Below are positions 19,669 through 30,402 of a stretch of DNA of 53,130 nucleotides, piece by piece. This stretch comes from Chromera velia (Eukaryota > Sar > Chromeraceae), in assembly GCA_018398765.1 (NCBI GenBank), contig JAHBMJ010005881.1:1-53130 (forward strand), written 5' to 3'. A model generated the notes under the pieces. It made no database searches. It had not been told where the DNA came from and saw only the letters and a list, made by a program, of their open reading frames with translations. Position numbers and translations under genes: made by a program. The first letter of the stretch is position 1. Every line of letters begins with the position of its first letter.

Positions 19669-21024
19669 GTGGTCTTGTCAGATGAGTGTGAGGAGGTTGA
19701 AGAGCCTTTCTTCACCCCTGGAGAGCCGCCAGTAGAAGCAGAAGCAGACGCACCTGCTGCCCCAATTAAGCCCTGTTCCCTGAAAGGAATCATTGCACAG
19801 AAGCAAGACGGGGCGTTCTTTCCCGCTCGCATTCTCAGAGAAGCCTCAGTCAGCAGACAGCTTCTCCTCTCCCGTTTTTCCTTTGATAAGGAAGGCAAGC
19901 TGGACTATGAGAGTATGTATGAGATGAAGCCTGAAGAAGTGCTGAAGCGCTTTGAGATTTCTCCTGATCTTTCTCTCAGCCCAGAATCCCTGCAGCAATT
20001 GTTCAGCGACCTCGCTGCAGAGGTTGAAGATTCAGTAGTGGGGGGTGCAAACGAAGTCGAAATGAGGACTGGAAATGGAGTGAGAGATGAGACGCAGTCA
20101 GAGGCAGCAGAGTCATCCGAGTGGTCAGATAAAGACTCTATTTTCGGAAAGGACGCCTTGGCTTCCCCAGACTCCCCTGTAGATCTAGGTCTCAAAGAGG
20201 CAGAAGAGATTGACTCTGATTCTGAAGATGACGAGGTCGGGGGTGAGCCGACAGGTGTGTTTGCGGCCCTGCGCAGACAGATTCACGAAGATGTGGACAG
20301 AGCAGCGGCTACCCTGGGGATTTCCAGAATAAGACAGTCAGTGAGAAGGTCAGGCAGAATAGCCCAGCTAAGAAAAGAAAGACAGAAAGAAAAGGAAGAT
20401 GAGCGAAGTGACCTTCTTGACTCTATCCTTTCTTCTATTCTCTCTATACATAAGCGGGGGGTGTATTTGGGTGAAGTGAAGGAGAATGCAGCGAAGGGAC
20501 AGGTCCCAGCAACCGAGAAGGAAATCAAGTCAGGTTTGCACCGCGAAGCAGATGAAAAGGAACTGAAGAGATGGTTTGAATGTTTGGTGCCTGATGTCTC
20601 TTCTCTCAGCAAGAAAGGTACATATCCAAGTATGCAGCTAAAGTGGGTGAGGACATGGAAACTGAAAGACGGAAGAAGAGTTGCAAAGTCTCGTTTGGTC
20701 CTTAAAGGGTTTCAAGATAAAAGAGACTTCACTCTGGTTGAAACATACAGTGGCACTGCTGAGCAGAGCCAACTTCGTCTTGCTTTGATTTTTGCTTTCA
20801 GTCAGGGGTGGGAATCAGCAAAGACAGATATCCGCACAAGTTTTTTACAAGCACCGATAGACACACCAGTCTGGGTCGAGCTCCCTTCTGACCTTCCCCT
20901 TCATGTTTATCCAGGTCTTGTTGCTGGTTCCATTGTGAAGACTTTCAGAGTCGTATATGGACAGGCTGATGGCCCTCATCTCTATACGAGGCAGTTTAAG
21001 AGCCGAGCTAAAGAGAATGGGTAG
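19669..21024 (+). pseudogene. copia reverse transcriptase, N-terminal half
   Basis: An acidic linker is followed by RSGRIAQLRKE, then the RT core: MQLKWVRTWKLKDGRRVAKS, RLVLKGFQDKRDF, ETYSGTAEQSQLRLALIFAF, KTDIRTSFLQAPIDTPVWVE. DIRTSFLQAP is the first catalytic motif (normally D-V-x-x-A-F-L). The frame stops at TAG (21022-21024) right after ENG, where copia RTs usually have Trp (GW), a TGG-to-TAG change; the same frame then continues. Confidence 0.9.
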
Positions 21025-22037
21025 AGTGAGATTAGCGAGTCAATTCTTGTAAAGAAAAACAGCAAAGGTAGGCCAAATGCATTTAATTTAATGTTGATGC
21101 ATGTTGATGACCTTCTTGTTTTTGGTCCTTCTGTTTCTTCTTTGATGGATGAAATCCGAAAGCAGTTTAAAATGAATGAGCCAGAAAGGGTCCATGATGA
21201 GGGCACTCATAGGTTTGTCGGCATACAGCTAAAGTATGACCGTACAAAGAAAGAAATGACCCTCAGTCAGGAAGAATATATGCGTGCTCTGCTTGAATAT
21301 GAAGACAAGACGGCAAGCAAGCCGATTGGAAATATAGACTTGAAGAAGCCAGAAGAGAATGAAATCGATTCGTCACTTCAGTCTCAGATGCAGCATTTGT
21401 TGGGTCCGGTGGGTTGGGCAGTGAAAACTGAACCCAAGCATGCATTTCTTTTCTCTCATCTCTTTCGATGGGCAACTCGTCCTTCAGCAAAGACAGTGCT
21501 TGCAGTGTGGAAAGTGATCTCGCATATCAAAGAGTGTGTGGCCGGCTTAAAGTTCAAACCGGTGACCAAAGAGAACGGAATGGTTCTTTTGATCTGGGTC
21601 GATGCTTCATATGAGCAGTATGCGTATGGAGGAAGACTGGGTACAAAGTACAGCTAGTGTCCAAGACAGATTTGCATCATACATTGAAGAATGGTGAATC
21701 AAACCTGGTTGCCTGGAAGTCAAAGAAATGTGATTGAAAGCTCGGTTCGACAACGAGCACTGAATTGCTTATATTTTATGACGGGGTGAAGAATGGTTTT
21801 GGTTGGGTGCATTTCATTGAAAAATTGTGGGGTGTTGCTCCTCGTGTGTGTGTGCTCACTGACAGTTAGCCACTCCTTACGCAGTTGGCTTCTGGCCGAT
21901 ATGAATCAGAGCCAAAGATGCAGGGCATGTTGGAGTATGTTCTTAAGCAGCTCGATGACTTGCATGCAAAAGTGAAATGGATGCATACAAAATCAATGCG
22001 CGCAGACAGACAGACAAAGTACATTCCATGCAAATGA
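21025..22037 (+). pseudogene. copia reverse transcriptase (HVDD) and RNase H
   Basis: After the stop, the same frame gives LMHVDDLLVFGPS (the YVDD motif), RFVGIQLKYDRTKKEMTLSQ, then LIWVDASYEQYAYGG (first RNase H Asp), NLVAWKSKKCD, LTDS and ADRQTKYIPCK (the LADxxTK-like RNase H end). Stops at 21655-21657, after KKCD and after LTDS break it; the last fits CAG-to-TAG. Confidence 0.85.
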
Positions 22038-22076
22038 GTTCGAAGTCGATTCGTGTTCTCCTCCGAAGGGGGTGAT

Positions 22077-22344
22077 TGTAAGATGTGGGGCACGTGCGGA
22101 GGCCTGGGGCCGAAGGCGCCGGGCGGGCTGCGCGCCGCTCGATCAAGCTGCACGCATGCATGCATGGTCTCTTCGAATACGAATGCCTATGAATTCATGC
22201 ATACCTTTACACGAACGTTGATTGTTGTGAGAAAACGGCAAGATCCTCTTTGATAGCCGATCTTCATAGCCGATGAGCATGAACTCAGACTGACTGAAAG
22301 TAGTGACTGAAGTAGACGGCATTCAAACTAGTCTACTTTTAACA
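22077..22344 (+). repeat. 3' LTR of the copia element
   Basis: Same sequence as the 5' LTR apart from scattered substitutions. It is preceded by a polypurine tract (CCGAAGGGGGTGAT, 22063-22076) and followed by the target duplication CTAAC. Confidence 0.95.
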
Positions 22345-22349
22345 CTAAC

Positions 22350-23200
22350 AATATTTTTTATCATACATTTGATTGAATGAATGACTAAATGAACTTTAAT
22401 GAATGAATGAATGAATGAATGAATAAATGAATGAATGAATGAATCAAATTAACTCTAGAGTCAACTAGAAAAATTCAAAAAAGTTTAAGTAAAAAAAACT
22501 AAAGAAGGATAGCCGCTGAGTGTTGAAAGAGTCTTTTTTCCATGCATATATTTAAAATAAAACACTTTTTAAAAGATTCATTGTTTTTGAAGAAACATAA
22601 CAGGCCGTGACGGTCATTGTTTGCATCTATGTGCATCTATCGTTCATGCGTCTGGTGCACGCGTCTGAATGCCCATGATCCATCAGTGCAGTGCTCTCTT
22701 TTCTTTCTTCATTGCATTGGAACTACGTAGACGGGCCTTCTGTTCCGCTGTCCCGGAAAGTGGGTGACAACTTGCTGTACACTGATCTCGACCCCGACCT
22801 GCTCCCGACAGAAAAATGAGGCTTGAAAAGAATGTTTCCCACAAGTATACAAGATGCACTGGCCCCGCACACGAGCGTAGTGCAGGGGTTCGGAAGAGAC
22901 TCTCTATGCTGCCGTCTCATTTCGAAAAGATCACCGGCATGCCCAACCTGCCAGCCTGCAAACGGGTGTGCACAAAAAGAAAAGAAAAGAAAAAAAAAAG
23001 AAAAGAGAATCAACAAGCGTCCGTGAAGGGTCGAAAGCGGCATGCACATACAGAAGAATTAAGTTAGAAAGTGGAACAAAGGAGCAGGATCGGAAGAGAA
23101 AAACTGAATTAAACTAAGTTCATTTCTGTCATGCCTGCTTGCTCCCCAACCTCTGCATCACTGCCTCTGACTGACTGACCTCTTCATATACATTTTTCTT
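22350..23200. other. Non-coding, with an AATG microsatellite
   Basis: AT-rich DNA with an (AATG)n tract at 22400-22444. A minus-strand stretch 22970-22724 follows a good acceptor (TTTGCAG) and reads WQVGHAGDLFEMRRQHRESL... to a TAG, possibly a terminal exon, but no partner in phase was found. Confidence 0.4.
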
Positions 23201-23222
23201 GCGATCATGCTCCTATCGCTAC

Positions 23223-23388
23223 CCTTCAGGAGGATCCAGAGAAGCGAATCTCTTTTCTTCCACTCCAATGGAGAGATCACCCTTGTCCACTTTTTCTGTT
23301 TTCACGTATCTGATTTTGCGAGCAGTGCCACTCGAATTCTCAACCTTGCTTTGACCTGCACGCCAAAACCCACGCACAGCAATTACAG
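23223..23388 (-). CDS. Tentative internal exon of an unidentified minus-strand gene
   Basis: Flanked by a long pyrimidine tract and CAG (23389-23400) and a possible donor GTAGCG (23217-23222). It encodes AVIAVRGFWRAGQSKVENS..., RKIRYVKTEKVDKGDLSIGV, EEKRFASLDPPE. Charged and soluble in character with no recognised domain. If the donor is not used, the frame ends at TAG three bases later. Confidence 0.35.
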
Positions 23389-23550
23389 CTGAAAAAAAAG
23401 GGGGCCCACCCATCATTGGAGATGCATGGGATACCATCCTTCCATCGCAACCCATCAGGAGACAGCAATAGCCAGATAGAATACCTCTTTAGAGAGAAAT
23501 CAGCACTTCCATATATATATGCAGTCAAGGATCCGACTTGATCGCGAGAT

Positions 23551-23552
<2 letters not shown>

Positions 23553-23584
<32 letters not shown>
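23553..23584. repeat. (AG)n microsatellite
   Basis: Pure AG tract. Confidence 0.9.
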
Positions 23585-23587
<3 letters not shown>

Positions 23588-23779
23588 AACTTCTTGTCAG
23601 CAGACCTGCATGAATTGGAGGTCCGTTTCTTGATTTGTATGAATCGTAAACGATAGCGAAACAAAGAAAGCGACTTGAAAATTAAGAAGCGAAAGGAGAA
23701 AAGTAATTAGGTTTTGATCTTTTCATGTGACCCTTTATATCCATGCACTACACAATACACCACTATCCACCATCTGAGG

Positions 23780-24225
23780 TCAAACTCACCGGCCGCTTCC
23801 AGGTGACCAGCTGTATGCTCGTCAGAGACCCCGCGGGCATCTCAACTTGGTCGGTGTCTTTTCTTCATCTCTTTCTTTTCTCTGCTTTCCCTCCTCTTTG
23901 TGTCCCCTACTGAGAAGCGATGTCCGTCCTTCCTCCGTTGAAGACTTTAATTTCTCTCGGAGTATGTTAATTGGCGAGGCTCTACCTGCAGGGGCTATCG
24001 CTGTTCTTTTGGTATGTCCGTGTCTGGCAGTGCATGAAGGGGGCAGACAACCAACGAAGAACGGTCACCAGCTCCCTCTCATGCCCTTTCTTTCCATTTG
24101 GACAGAGACTCGCTGCAGCTACAGTCGTGTCTGCTCTTTCGTATCACCAAAGCCTCATGGCTGCAGATTATGCACTCAGTGCCACTCACAGTATGTTGAG
24201 AGAGGATGGTGGAGAGATCCAAGTT
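23780..24225 (+). repeat. Degenerate duplicated gene segment R, copy 1
   Basis: Shares an ordered set of matches with 27168-27452: TCAAACTCACC, a pyrimidine-rich stretch, CTACctgCAGGGGC, CTTTTGGTATGTCCGTGTCT, GAAGGGGGCAGACA, CGAAGAAC and AGTCGTgTCTGCT. After a CAG acceptor the plus strand can be read FFWYVRVWQCMKGADNQRRT, then, across a possible intron of about 60 bp, VVSALSYHQSLMAADYALSA. This faintly resembles the EXS domain of phosphate exporters (W-x-Q-C...NALKY), but that is a guess. Confidence 0.55.
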
Positions 24226-24934
24226 AACTTATTGCATACTACCACACATGCATAAGCGCACATCGGGAGATGAATTAAACATTCCGTTGTCATTCAAGCA
24301 AAGAGACTTAAAGCAAGCGTCGATGCAAAAGAAACTAACATGCACAGAAGAAAAATATACACCTATGCAGGCCAGAGCCCTGCACGTACGGAGGCAAATC
24401 GGCATTAATTGTAGCTGACCCAAATCATGGTCTAACAAATCTCCTTACACTTGCAAAGAGGGCCTCCACGACTTGTGAAGCATTTCCCGGCTCTCTCTTC
24501 TGTATTGTAAAAAATAAGTAAAGACATACAAAAAAAAACAGAAATTCAGTCGCAGAGATCAAATGGGTATGAGTTCCGGTCACATACCTTAAAGCAATTA
24601 CACACAATGCAACTTTATATCATCCCACCGCCGCCCACCGCACATAGTATTATGATCCATTTTTATCCTTCTTCTCTGGCCATGTACAAAAGCATGAAGG
24701 AAAAAGGGCGTCTTGTTGCATAGGCTCAGCTCTGAATGATTTCTTTCTTTTTCGAGAAGGTGTACTGACCCTTTGAGCCTTTGTTCCTCCTGCCTGCAAG
24801 GAGTGGCGCTGCCCTCTTTCGATCATCTCGGCATGATGCAGTCTTTTTCCGCCAGTGGCCGTTGGAGAGAGAGGAGAGCTTTAGACGCCAATTGGAACAA
24901 AAAATTCCATTTCAGTAAGTGAGGGGTGCTCGTG

Positions 24935-25108
<174 letters not shown>

Positions 25109-27167
25109 TGAATGTGTGTTGGGTCTGTCTCTCTACCCCCCTCTTCCGTTCTCTTTTGTTTCCATTCGTATAGCATTAGTACGATACTCGTGTCTGCCAT
25201 TTCTTATTTGTGCAGAAGGTTGGCAAGTAGAAGGCTTTTAAGCTCTACACCCTGGCAGTATGCAACCCCGTACAGAACCGAAGCTCAGGGGGGGGAGAAA
25301 GTGACTGCTCTCCCACTCTGCAACACCCCTCGGCCCCCGTCCTCTGTCTATTTTTTTATGACTTTGGTTAGCTTTTCTGCTCTGTTTCTTCCCTTCTGGT
25401 CGACAAGTTTGGCTTCACTTGCCAGCCAGCATGCAAACTTGTTTCCAAGCAGAGGCTGAGTCCCGTTTCCGGGAGTCGCAGTCACACCTCTCTCTGCACT
25501 TGTCGACCAGGCGTCCGTTGCTTGACGCCTTTCTGTGAGTGGAGCTTTCTAATTTTTTTTTATCTTCTTTTCTTTTGTGCCTCTCTTTGCCGATTTATGT
25601 GTGTGTGTGCATGTGATTGCTCAGGCTCTCCCCTTTTCTCGATCCAGCTACATGTCGAGGTTCTCCATCGCTGGATGGACGACTGTGTATAGACTTCATG
25701 TGCTCTCCAAATACTGCAATCGAAGAGATGCGGCTCTTCCTGCACGAGTCAAAAAGAGAAAAAGAAAGTTGCGAGGTTTCTTTCTGGGTTGCACATCACC
25801 TGCATGCTTTGAGAAAAGTCTAGAGAAAAGTTCCTTGCAATTGACGGTTCGAAGCGTGGTCACTTTTACCTCCCACCGCAATTATTGTTTCTTCACAGAT
25901 TGAAGTCTTTTTGCTACTTTTATTCAGACTTTCGTATCAAATTTCTCCACAGAGCAGGAGATGAAAAGTCGTGCAGCAAAACAAAAAGAACCTGTAGCAC
26001 TTACCGCGACAGCCTCATAAAAACTTGCGTAGCCTTAACTACATATTCGCAGGGTTCGTGGAATGGAATACAGTGTAGAAAGCGCGGCTAAAACAAATAA
26101 GAGAAGAAGAAAGCGATTAACAGGGTCTCATGTGATTGATCGACCAAGAGGAGAGCCTAGCAGAGGCACGTCCCCTTCAGGTAAATCTTTGTTTTTTCTA
26201 TTCATGCGCTGGACCTCGCGCTAGACACGATTCGGCATCCTTCACAGCTCTCTCTCAGTGCCTTCACAGGCATGGAAGAAGTACAAAGAAAGAGCAACGC
26301 TCGAGGTGGCCAGCTGCATGCCTTGAGGTATTGATCCTTCGATCATCCAGATTTCTCTAATGAAGTCTCTGCAGGCAGCAGGGTAGAGCGGAGGCGGTTG
26401 ATATGCAGATAAGCACAGGGAATGGTAAGGGGGGGAATGTTAAAAAGAAAGCTAAAGGGAAAGTTAATTTAGGAAAAATGAACTGACAGGGGAGATTGGC
26501 GCTGAAAGAAGAGAAACAGGCAGATTCCTATCCTATGCCATTAAATCACCCCCAAAAACTTTGAAGAAAAAGAGAGAGAGAGAGAAAAAGAAAGAGAAGA
26601 AAGAGAGTCAGACAAGCAGAGAGACAGCTAGATAAAAACCTAGGCCGACAGGTACTGTAAGATGGATGACATGTTTTCGTGGAAGGTAGAGGGACTGCAT
26701 ACATTAAGAATGTTGCTGTAGAAGCATATGAGCATAGGACTGACTGGTGCTGCATTCAAGCACGTGCTAGATGGATCTCTGACTTTTGCATGCATCCATA
26801 CATGCCGTCTGCTTCCTTTTGTCATCGATTGGGATGTTAGCCTGTCCTTCCTGCAGAATTAAGGGGAGTAGAAGGAGGGAATCCTGTATCAGACGAACCG
26901 AACAGATAATATTGTGGTCGTATCGGGCGCTTTCATGTACTTTTGACCATATGGCCAGTCACTCAATTCATATGGAGGGAGAAGGATAGAAGTGCTCGAT
27001 CGATCATGAACACTGACACACATGCAGGGCAGATTGAACGATGACGACGTAAATGAATCAAGACATGCACCAAAAAAAAAAACACAAGAGAAAAGGAAAA
27101 GCGTGTAGTCTAGAGTGCTGTATGTCAGCCCCTGCATGCACTGCACCACCGTCAACTGTCTCAAGTC
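25109..27167. other. No supported gene
   Basis: Mixed, often pyrimidine-rich DNA with short ORFs on both strands, none showing motifs or paired splice sites I trust. A plus-strand segment near 26160-26360 has a GTAAAT donor-like site but no recognisable product. Confidence 0.4.
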
Positions 27168-27452
27168 AAACTCACCCCTTTCAGTACATCATTGAAGACC
27201 CTGTAAGCATCTCAATCTGTTGCTTTGTTTTTCATATTTCCTTTTTCTGCTTTCCCCTTTGTTTTTGTCTTCCTTTTGAGGAGAGATGGGCTTTCTCTGT
27301 TGAGAAAGTCCTCTCTGGATGTCCGCAAAGGGTCAACGCCTAGGAGGGATGCTCTACAGGGGCCGTCGCCATCCTTTTGGTATGTCCGTGTCTACGTGAA
27401 GGGGGCAGACAGCGAACGAAGAACAGTCGTTTCTGCTGTGTTGTACCAGTAA
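27168..27452 (+). repeat. Degenerate duplicated gene segment R, copy 2
   Basis: Counterpart of 23780-24225. Here FWYVRVYVKGADSERRTVVS runs straight into SAVLYQ without the roughly 60 bp present in copy 1, so one copy has gained or lost an intron-like insert. Frame integrity is poor on both sides, so it is probably a pseudogene fragment. Confidence 0.55.
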
Positions 27453-28310
27453 GGACTTCCAGTGAATGGGTAAGCAAGGGATCGACCTTCTACGCTTGTG
27501 GGCTTTGTCTTGGGTTTTGTGCCCGCACAGCTTTTACGGTATGCTGAAGTCTTCGAACGAGGCTCTGCATGCAGTGAGAACGGACCACGAGAGGCAAAAA
27601 GACGAATCAACCAGAGTGGAGACAGAGACTGCATAAAGGCATTAATTCTTTTATCAACGCATGGGTCTGTGCTTTCACGCATGAACGGCATCTCTTACCA
27701 AGTTTTCCAGACAACAAGACAAGAAAAACAGGAAATTCAGAGGGAGTGTCAGCGTCGAGTCAGAAAACGAAATGAGAGAAAATGTCTTTGGGGAAGAAAG
27801 CCGGCCGACCTTCTTGATATCGTGATATGATGGAGATTTTTGCGTCTCATCTCGCTTTGTAAAGGAAGAGTAGCTACATAGCTCTCTCACTTTGTTGCCG
27901 CCATGATGCGCCTTGAACGACGTTGCACGCCACACTTCATACTTCGCTGCTGGATTCTCAAAATTCCTCTTGAACACAGAGTCTGTCCCCCCTTTTTTTT
28001 ACCAAACTACAAGAGAAAACAATGACCCAACCTCAGTTAGCCAAGCAATGTCTTCTTCAGGTATCTGGTAACATTTGTTTCTTTTACGTAAAGATACCCC
28101 GACTGTCGTGCGTTCTCCCTTCCCCGCCCTTCCCTTCCCCCCCCTTTCAAATCGAACTCCCTGTGGGAGGGCTAACACAATGAACAGTGGAGGAAGTCAT
28201 AATAAACGAATTCCGTTCAGTGACGAAGAAAATAGACTTTCTAGAGCCTCAAGAAAGGACCGTCGAACGAGCTGACTCCCTCTTTTCTTGCATCTGTATG
28301 CCTTGCTCCT
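27453..28310. other. No supported gene
   Basis: Short charged ORFs exist on both strands (for example 27498-27830 plus) without conserved motifs. The region separates duplicated segment R from the HNH-like ORF. Confidence 0.4.
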
Positions 28311-28841
28311 TCAATGCCATAGCAAGACCTCAATCTCTTCCATTTCTACCATATGTTGCAAATGAGTTGGCACAATTTCCCTAGGAGCCCACATATGCCT
28401 AGTCTTAGTACTAGTAACTAAACTGACCAAATTATAGCGAGGACGACCTGGTCGTTTGTGACAGCTCATACAACGTAAGCGGCAACGCCTCGCCTCCCAA
28501 TACAGGTCATTGAAAAAGGACTGCCACTCATCGTGCCTCAACTTGAAAAAGTCAAGGTTGCATAGACGTAGTCGATACTCTGTGTCCTGGACGGGGCAGA
28601 TGTGATCCATCTTAAGATTCCAGCGAAAGAAAGTGATCTTTCGCCGTCTCCTTCTTCCAGGTATCCATCTAAATTGTTCTACTAACTGCAGAGGCTCCCC
28701 ACAGCCAGTCTGCCCACATACACCGCCCATTCCCATCAAGATCCATGCATGTGCGTGCTGAGTGAGCGCATGTCGCTCTTCTTGCGATGGGACAGACGAG
28801 GGAGAAGGAAGAAGACAGGAAGCAACAGGTGTGCCCCCCAT
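28311..28841 (-). CDS. HNH-endonuclease-like protein
   Basis: A 176-codon ORF from a true ATG to a stop. After a low-complexity start, the core reads GGVCGQTGCGEPLQLVEQF, then KMDHICPVQDTEYRLRLCN, KLRHDEWQSFFNDLYWEARR, CRLRCMSCHKRPGRPRYN. The order (a Cys pair, then D-H, then W...EARRCRLxCxxCHKR) matches the short HNH-type nuclease-like proteins common in algal and protist genomes and giant viruses, whose usual form is (F/L)DHxx...KCxLLCxxCH(R/K). The DH and the C-x2-C-H would form the metal-binding centre. Whether it is an active nuclease, part of a mobile element or a domesticated protein is unknown; no intron or terminal repeats were found around it. Confidence 0.5.
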   Translation of the reverse strand: MGGTPVASCLLPSPSSVPSQEERHALTQHAHAWILMGMGGVCGQTGCGEPLQLVEQFRWIPGRRRRRKITFFRWNLKMDHICPVQDTEYRLRLCNLDFFKLRHDEWQSFFNDLYWEARRCRLRCMSCHKRPGRPRYNLVSLVTSTKTRHMWAPREIVPTHLQHMVEMEEIEVLLWH

Positions 28842-30402
28842 GAAAGTCGCAATCTTTAACGCTTTAGTCTACTTATGAAAATTTGTAAGATTTGACTCTT
28901 CATAGGTGGAGCCTGCTCGACTATATATGGTTCTAAAGGGTCTTGAGCTTCGTTGTGAGGTAGCTTTTCATATAGTAATAGTGGAGAGCTGAATCTGCTG
29001 TTTGATCAATTTTTAGCTCTGGTATCATGATCACGATACGTAGACGGTCAGCATGATTGATGCATGCTCATGCAGCCGGGCCCGCTAGGCGGATGCATGC
29101 ATGCATTTAAATTCAACAGTGCCAACTGATTTGCAACGAGCTATATTTGGAGAGCCTTCTCCACCCTGTCTGGATCTGCCACCATACCCACAGAGGGCCG
29201 GGGGGAGGCGACAGTTGAGCCGACCTCTCTCCTTTCACAGAGAGGAAAGCACTTGTGTGCAGCTTCTTTTACAGGTTTCTGTGTATGGCCAGACTGAAAG
29301 GGGATGTCTTTCTGTTTTTTTTGTTTTTTTGAGACCCCCACACCCCCTTTGCTCCCTCCCACGGTCCTCCATTCTTGTTCTTCTGTGTCTCCTTCCCTTC
29401 CCTTCAAATTTTGCCTCTTGATTGCCTGCACACATGCCGAATGCTGTCAATTGGCTTTGCGAAGAAAGATTTAGTCTGATTGACTCTCTTTTTAACTGCT
29501 GGATGATTTTTAAGAAACTTTTTCCACGCCCTTCTCTGCTTGCCGGCCTTATCGCACCCCCCATTTGTGGTGTGTGGCGTCTGTGCTTTGGGAGAGGTTA
29601 CGGTGTTGGTTTGTTCCTCTCTGGGCAATGGCACGACAGAAGACGGTGCCTTGGATTGCTTCTTCTTTCCTTTGTTTTTTTAAGCCTGGCGACTCACAAT
29701 GCATGTGCAATTTAATTTTCACCCCGCATCCCACCCACAACCCTCATGTCATAAAATTAGTACAGGGAATCATGCAAGTTTTTGATTTTGCCACGTGTGG
29801 CAGAATCCTCAGATGCAAATACTCCTTTCTTCCTTCCTTCAAGCAATTAAGTCTCTCTTGTGGGTTGCAGCGGACAAGAGCGATGCACAGCCTCATTTAG
29901 AGAAAGGCAAAAGGTCGAGATGACACCTTGCAACACAAAAGTGAAGAGCCATGGAGGGGCAGTCTAGACCCTGCCTTTACGTCTGTGCTCTTCGATGATC
30001 ACGCACTGCAAGCCTCACAAAACGTGTCAATGATATCCCCCCCTTCGATTCCCTTGCCTTCCTTTATGAAATTCCACACACCCAAGGTAGCGATAAACAT
30101 GGCTTGAGCTGCCCCCAACAACCTGGCTCTTTATGCCCATCTGTCTATTTGTCTGTCAGTCTGTCTATCCATCTACAACTTTCTAGGGTCCGTGCAAACC
30201 GAGTACGTCTCATTTCTTCGTAGCTGCGCACACCTCGCCCCTTTTGTCTCAGCCCGTCTCATATCTTCGAATCGTCGATTCAAGCGTGTCTTCGGGATTT
30301 TGTGTGCCTTCATCATGTGTATCTCGAACGCTGCCTATGAAAAGAGATCCGTCCCGCACTGCCAACATTCATATGGGTCCTCTTCTTCCTCTTCCTCCCC
30401 TT
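28842..30402. other. No supported gene
   Basis: AT-rich to about 29100, including the palindrome GATGCATGCATGCAT, then pyrimidine-rich with several short ORFs on both strands (for example 29141-29740). None has a recognisable domain or paired splice sites. The right end is the 3' flank of the coiled-coil gene. Confidence 0.4.

Larger units (their letters stand above)
16365..22344 (+). mobile_element. Ty1/copia LTR retrotransposon, complete but decayed (5,980 bp)
   Basis: Two LTRs (265 and 268 bp) bracket gag, protease, integrase, RT and RNase H in copia order (integrase before RT). The target duplication CTAAC is present at 16360-16364 and 22345-22349. LTRs begin TGTAAGAT; the 3' LTR ends in CA and the 5' LTR in TA. 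By eye the LTRs differ at about 13 positions, about 11 of them transitions, plus a 3-bp indel (roughly 5%), so the insertion is not recent. Stops and frame changes interrupt every coding segment, so it is not autonomous. Confidence 0.95.
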
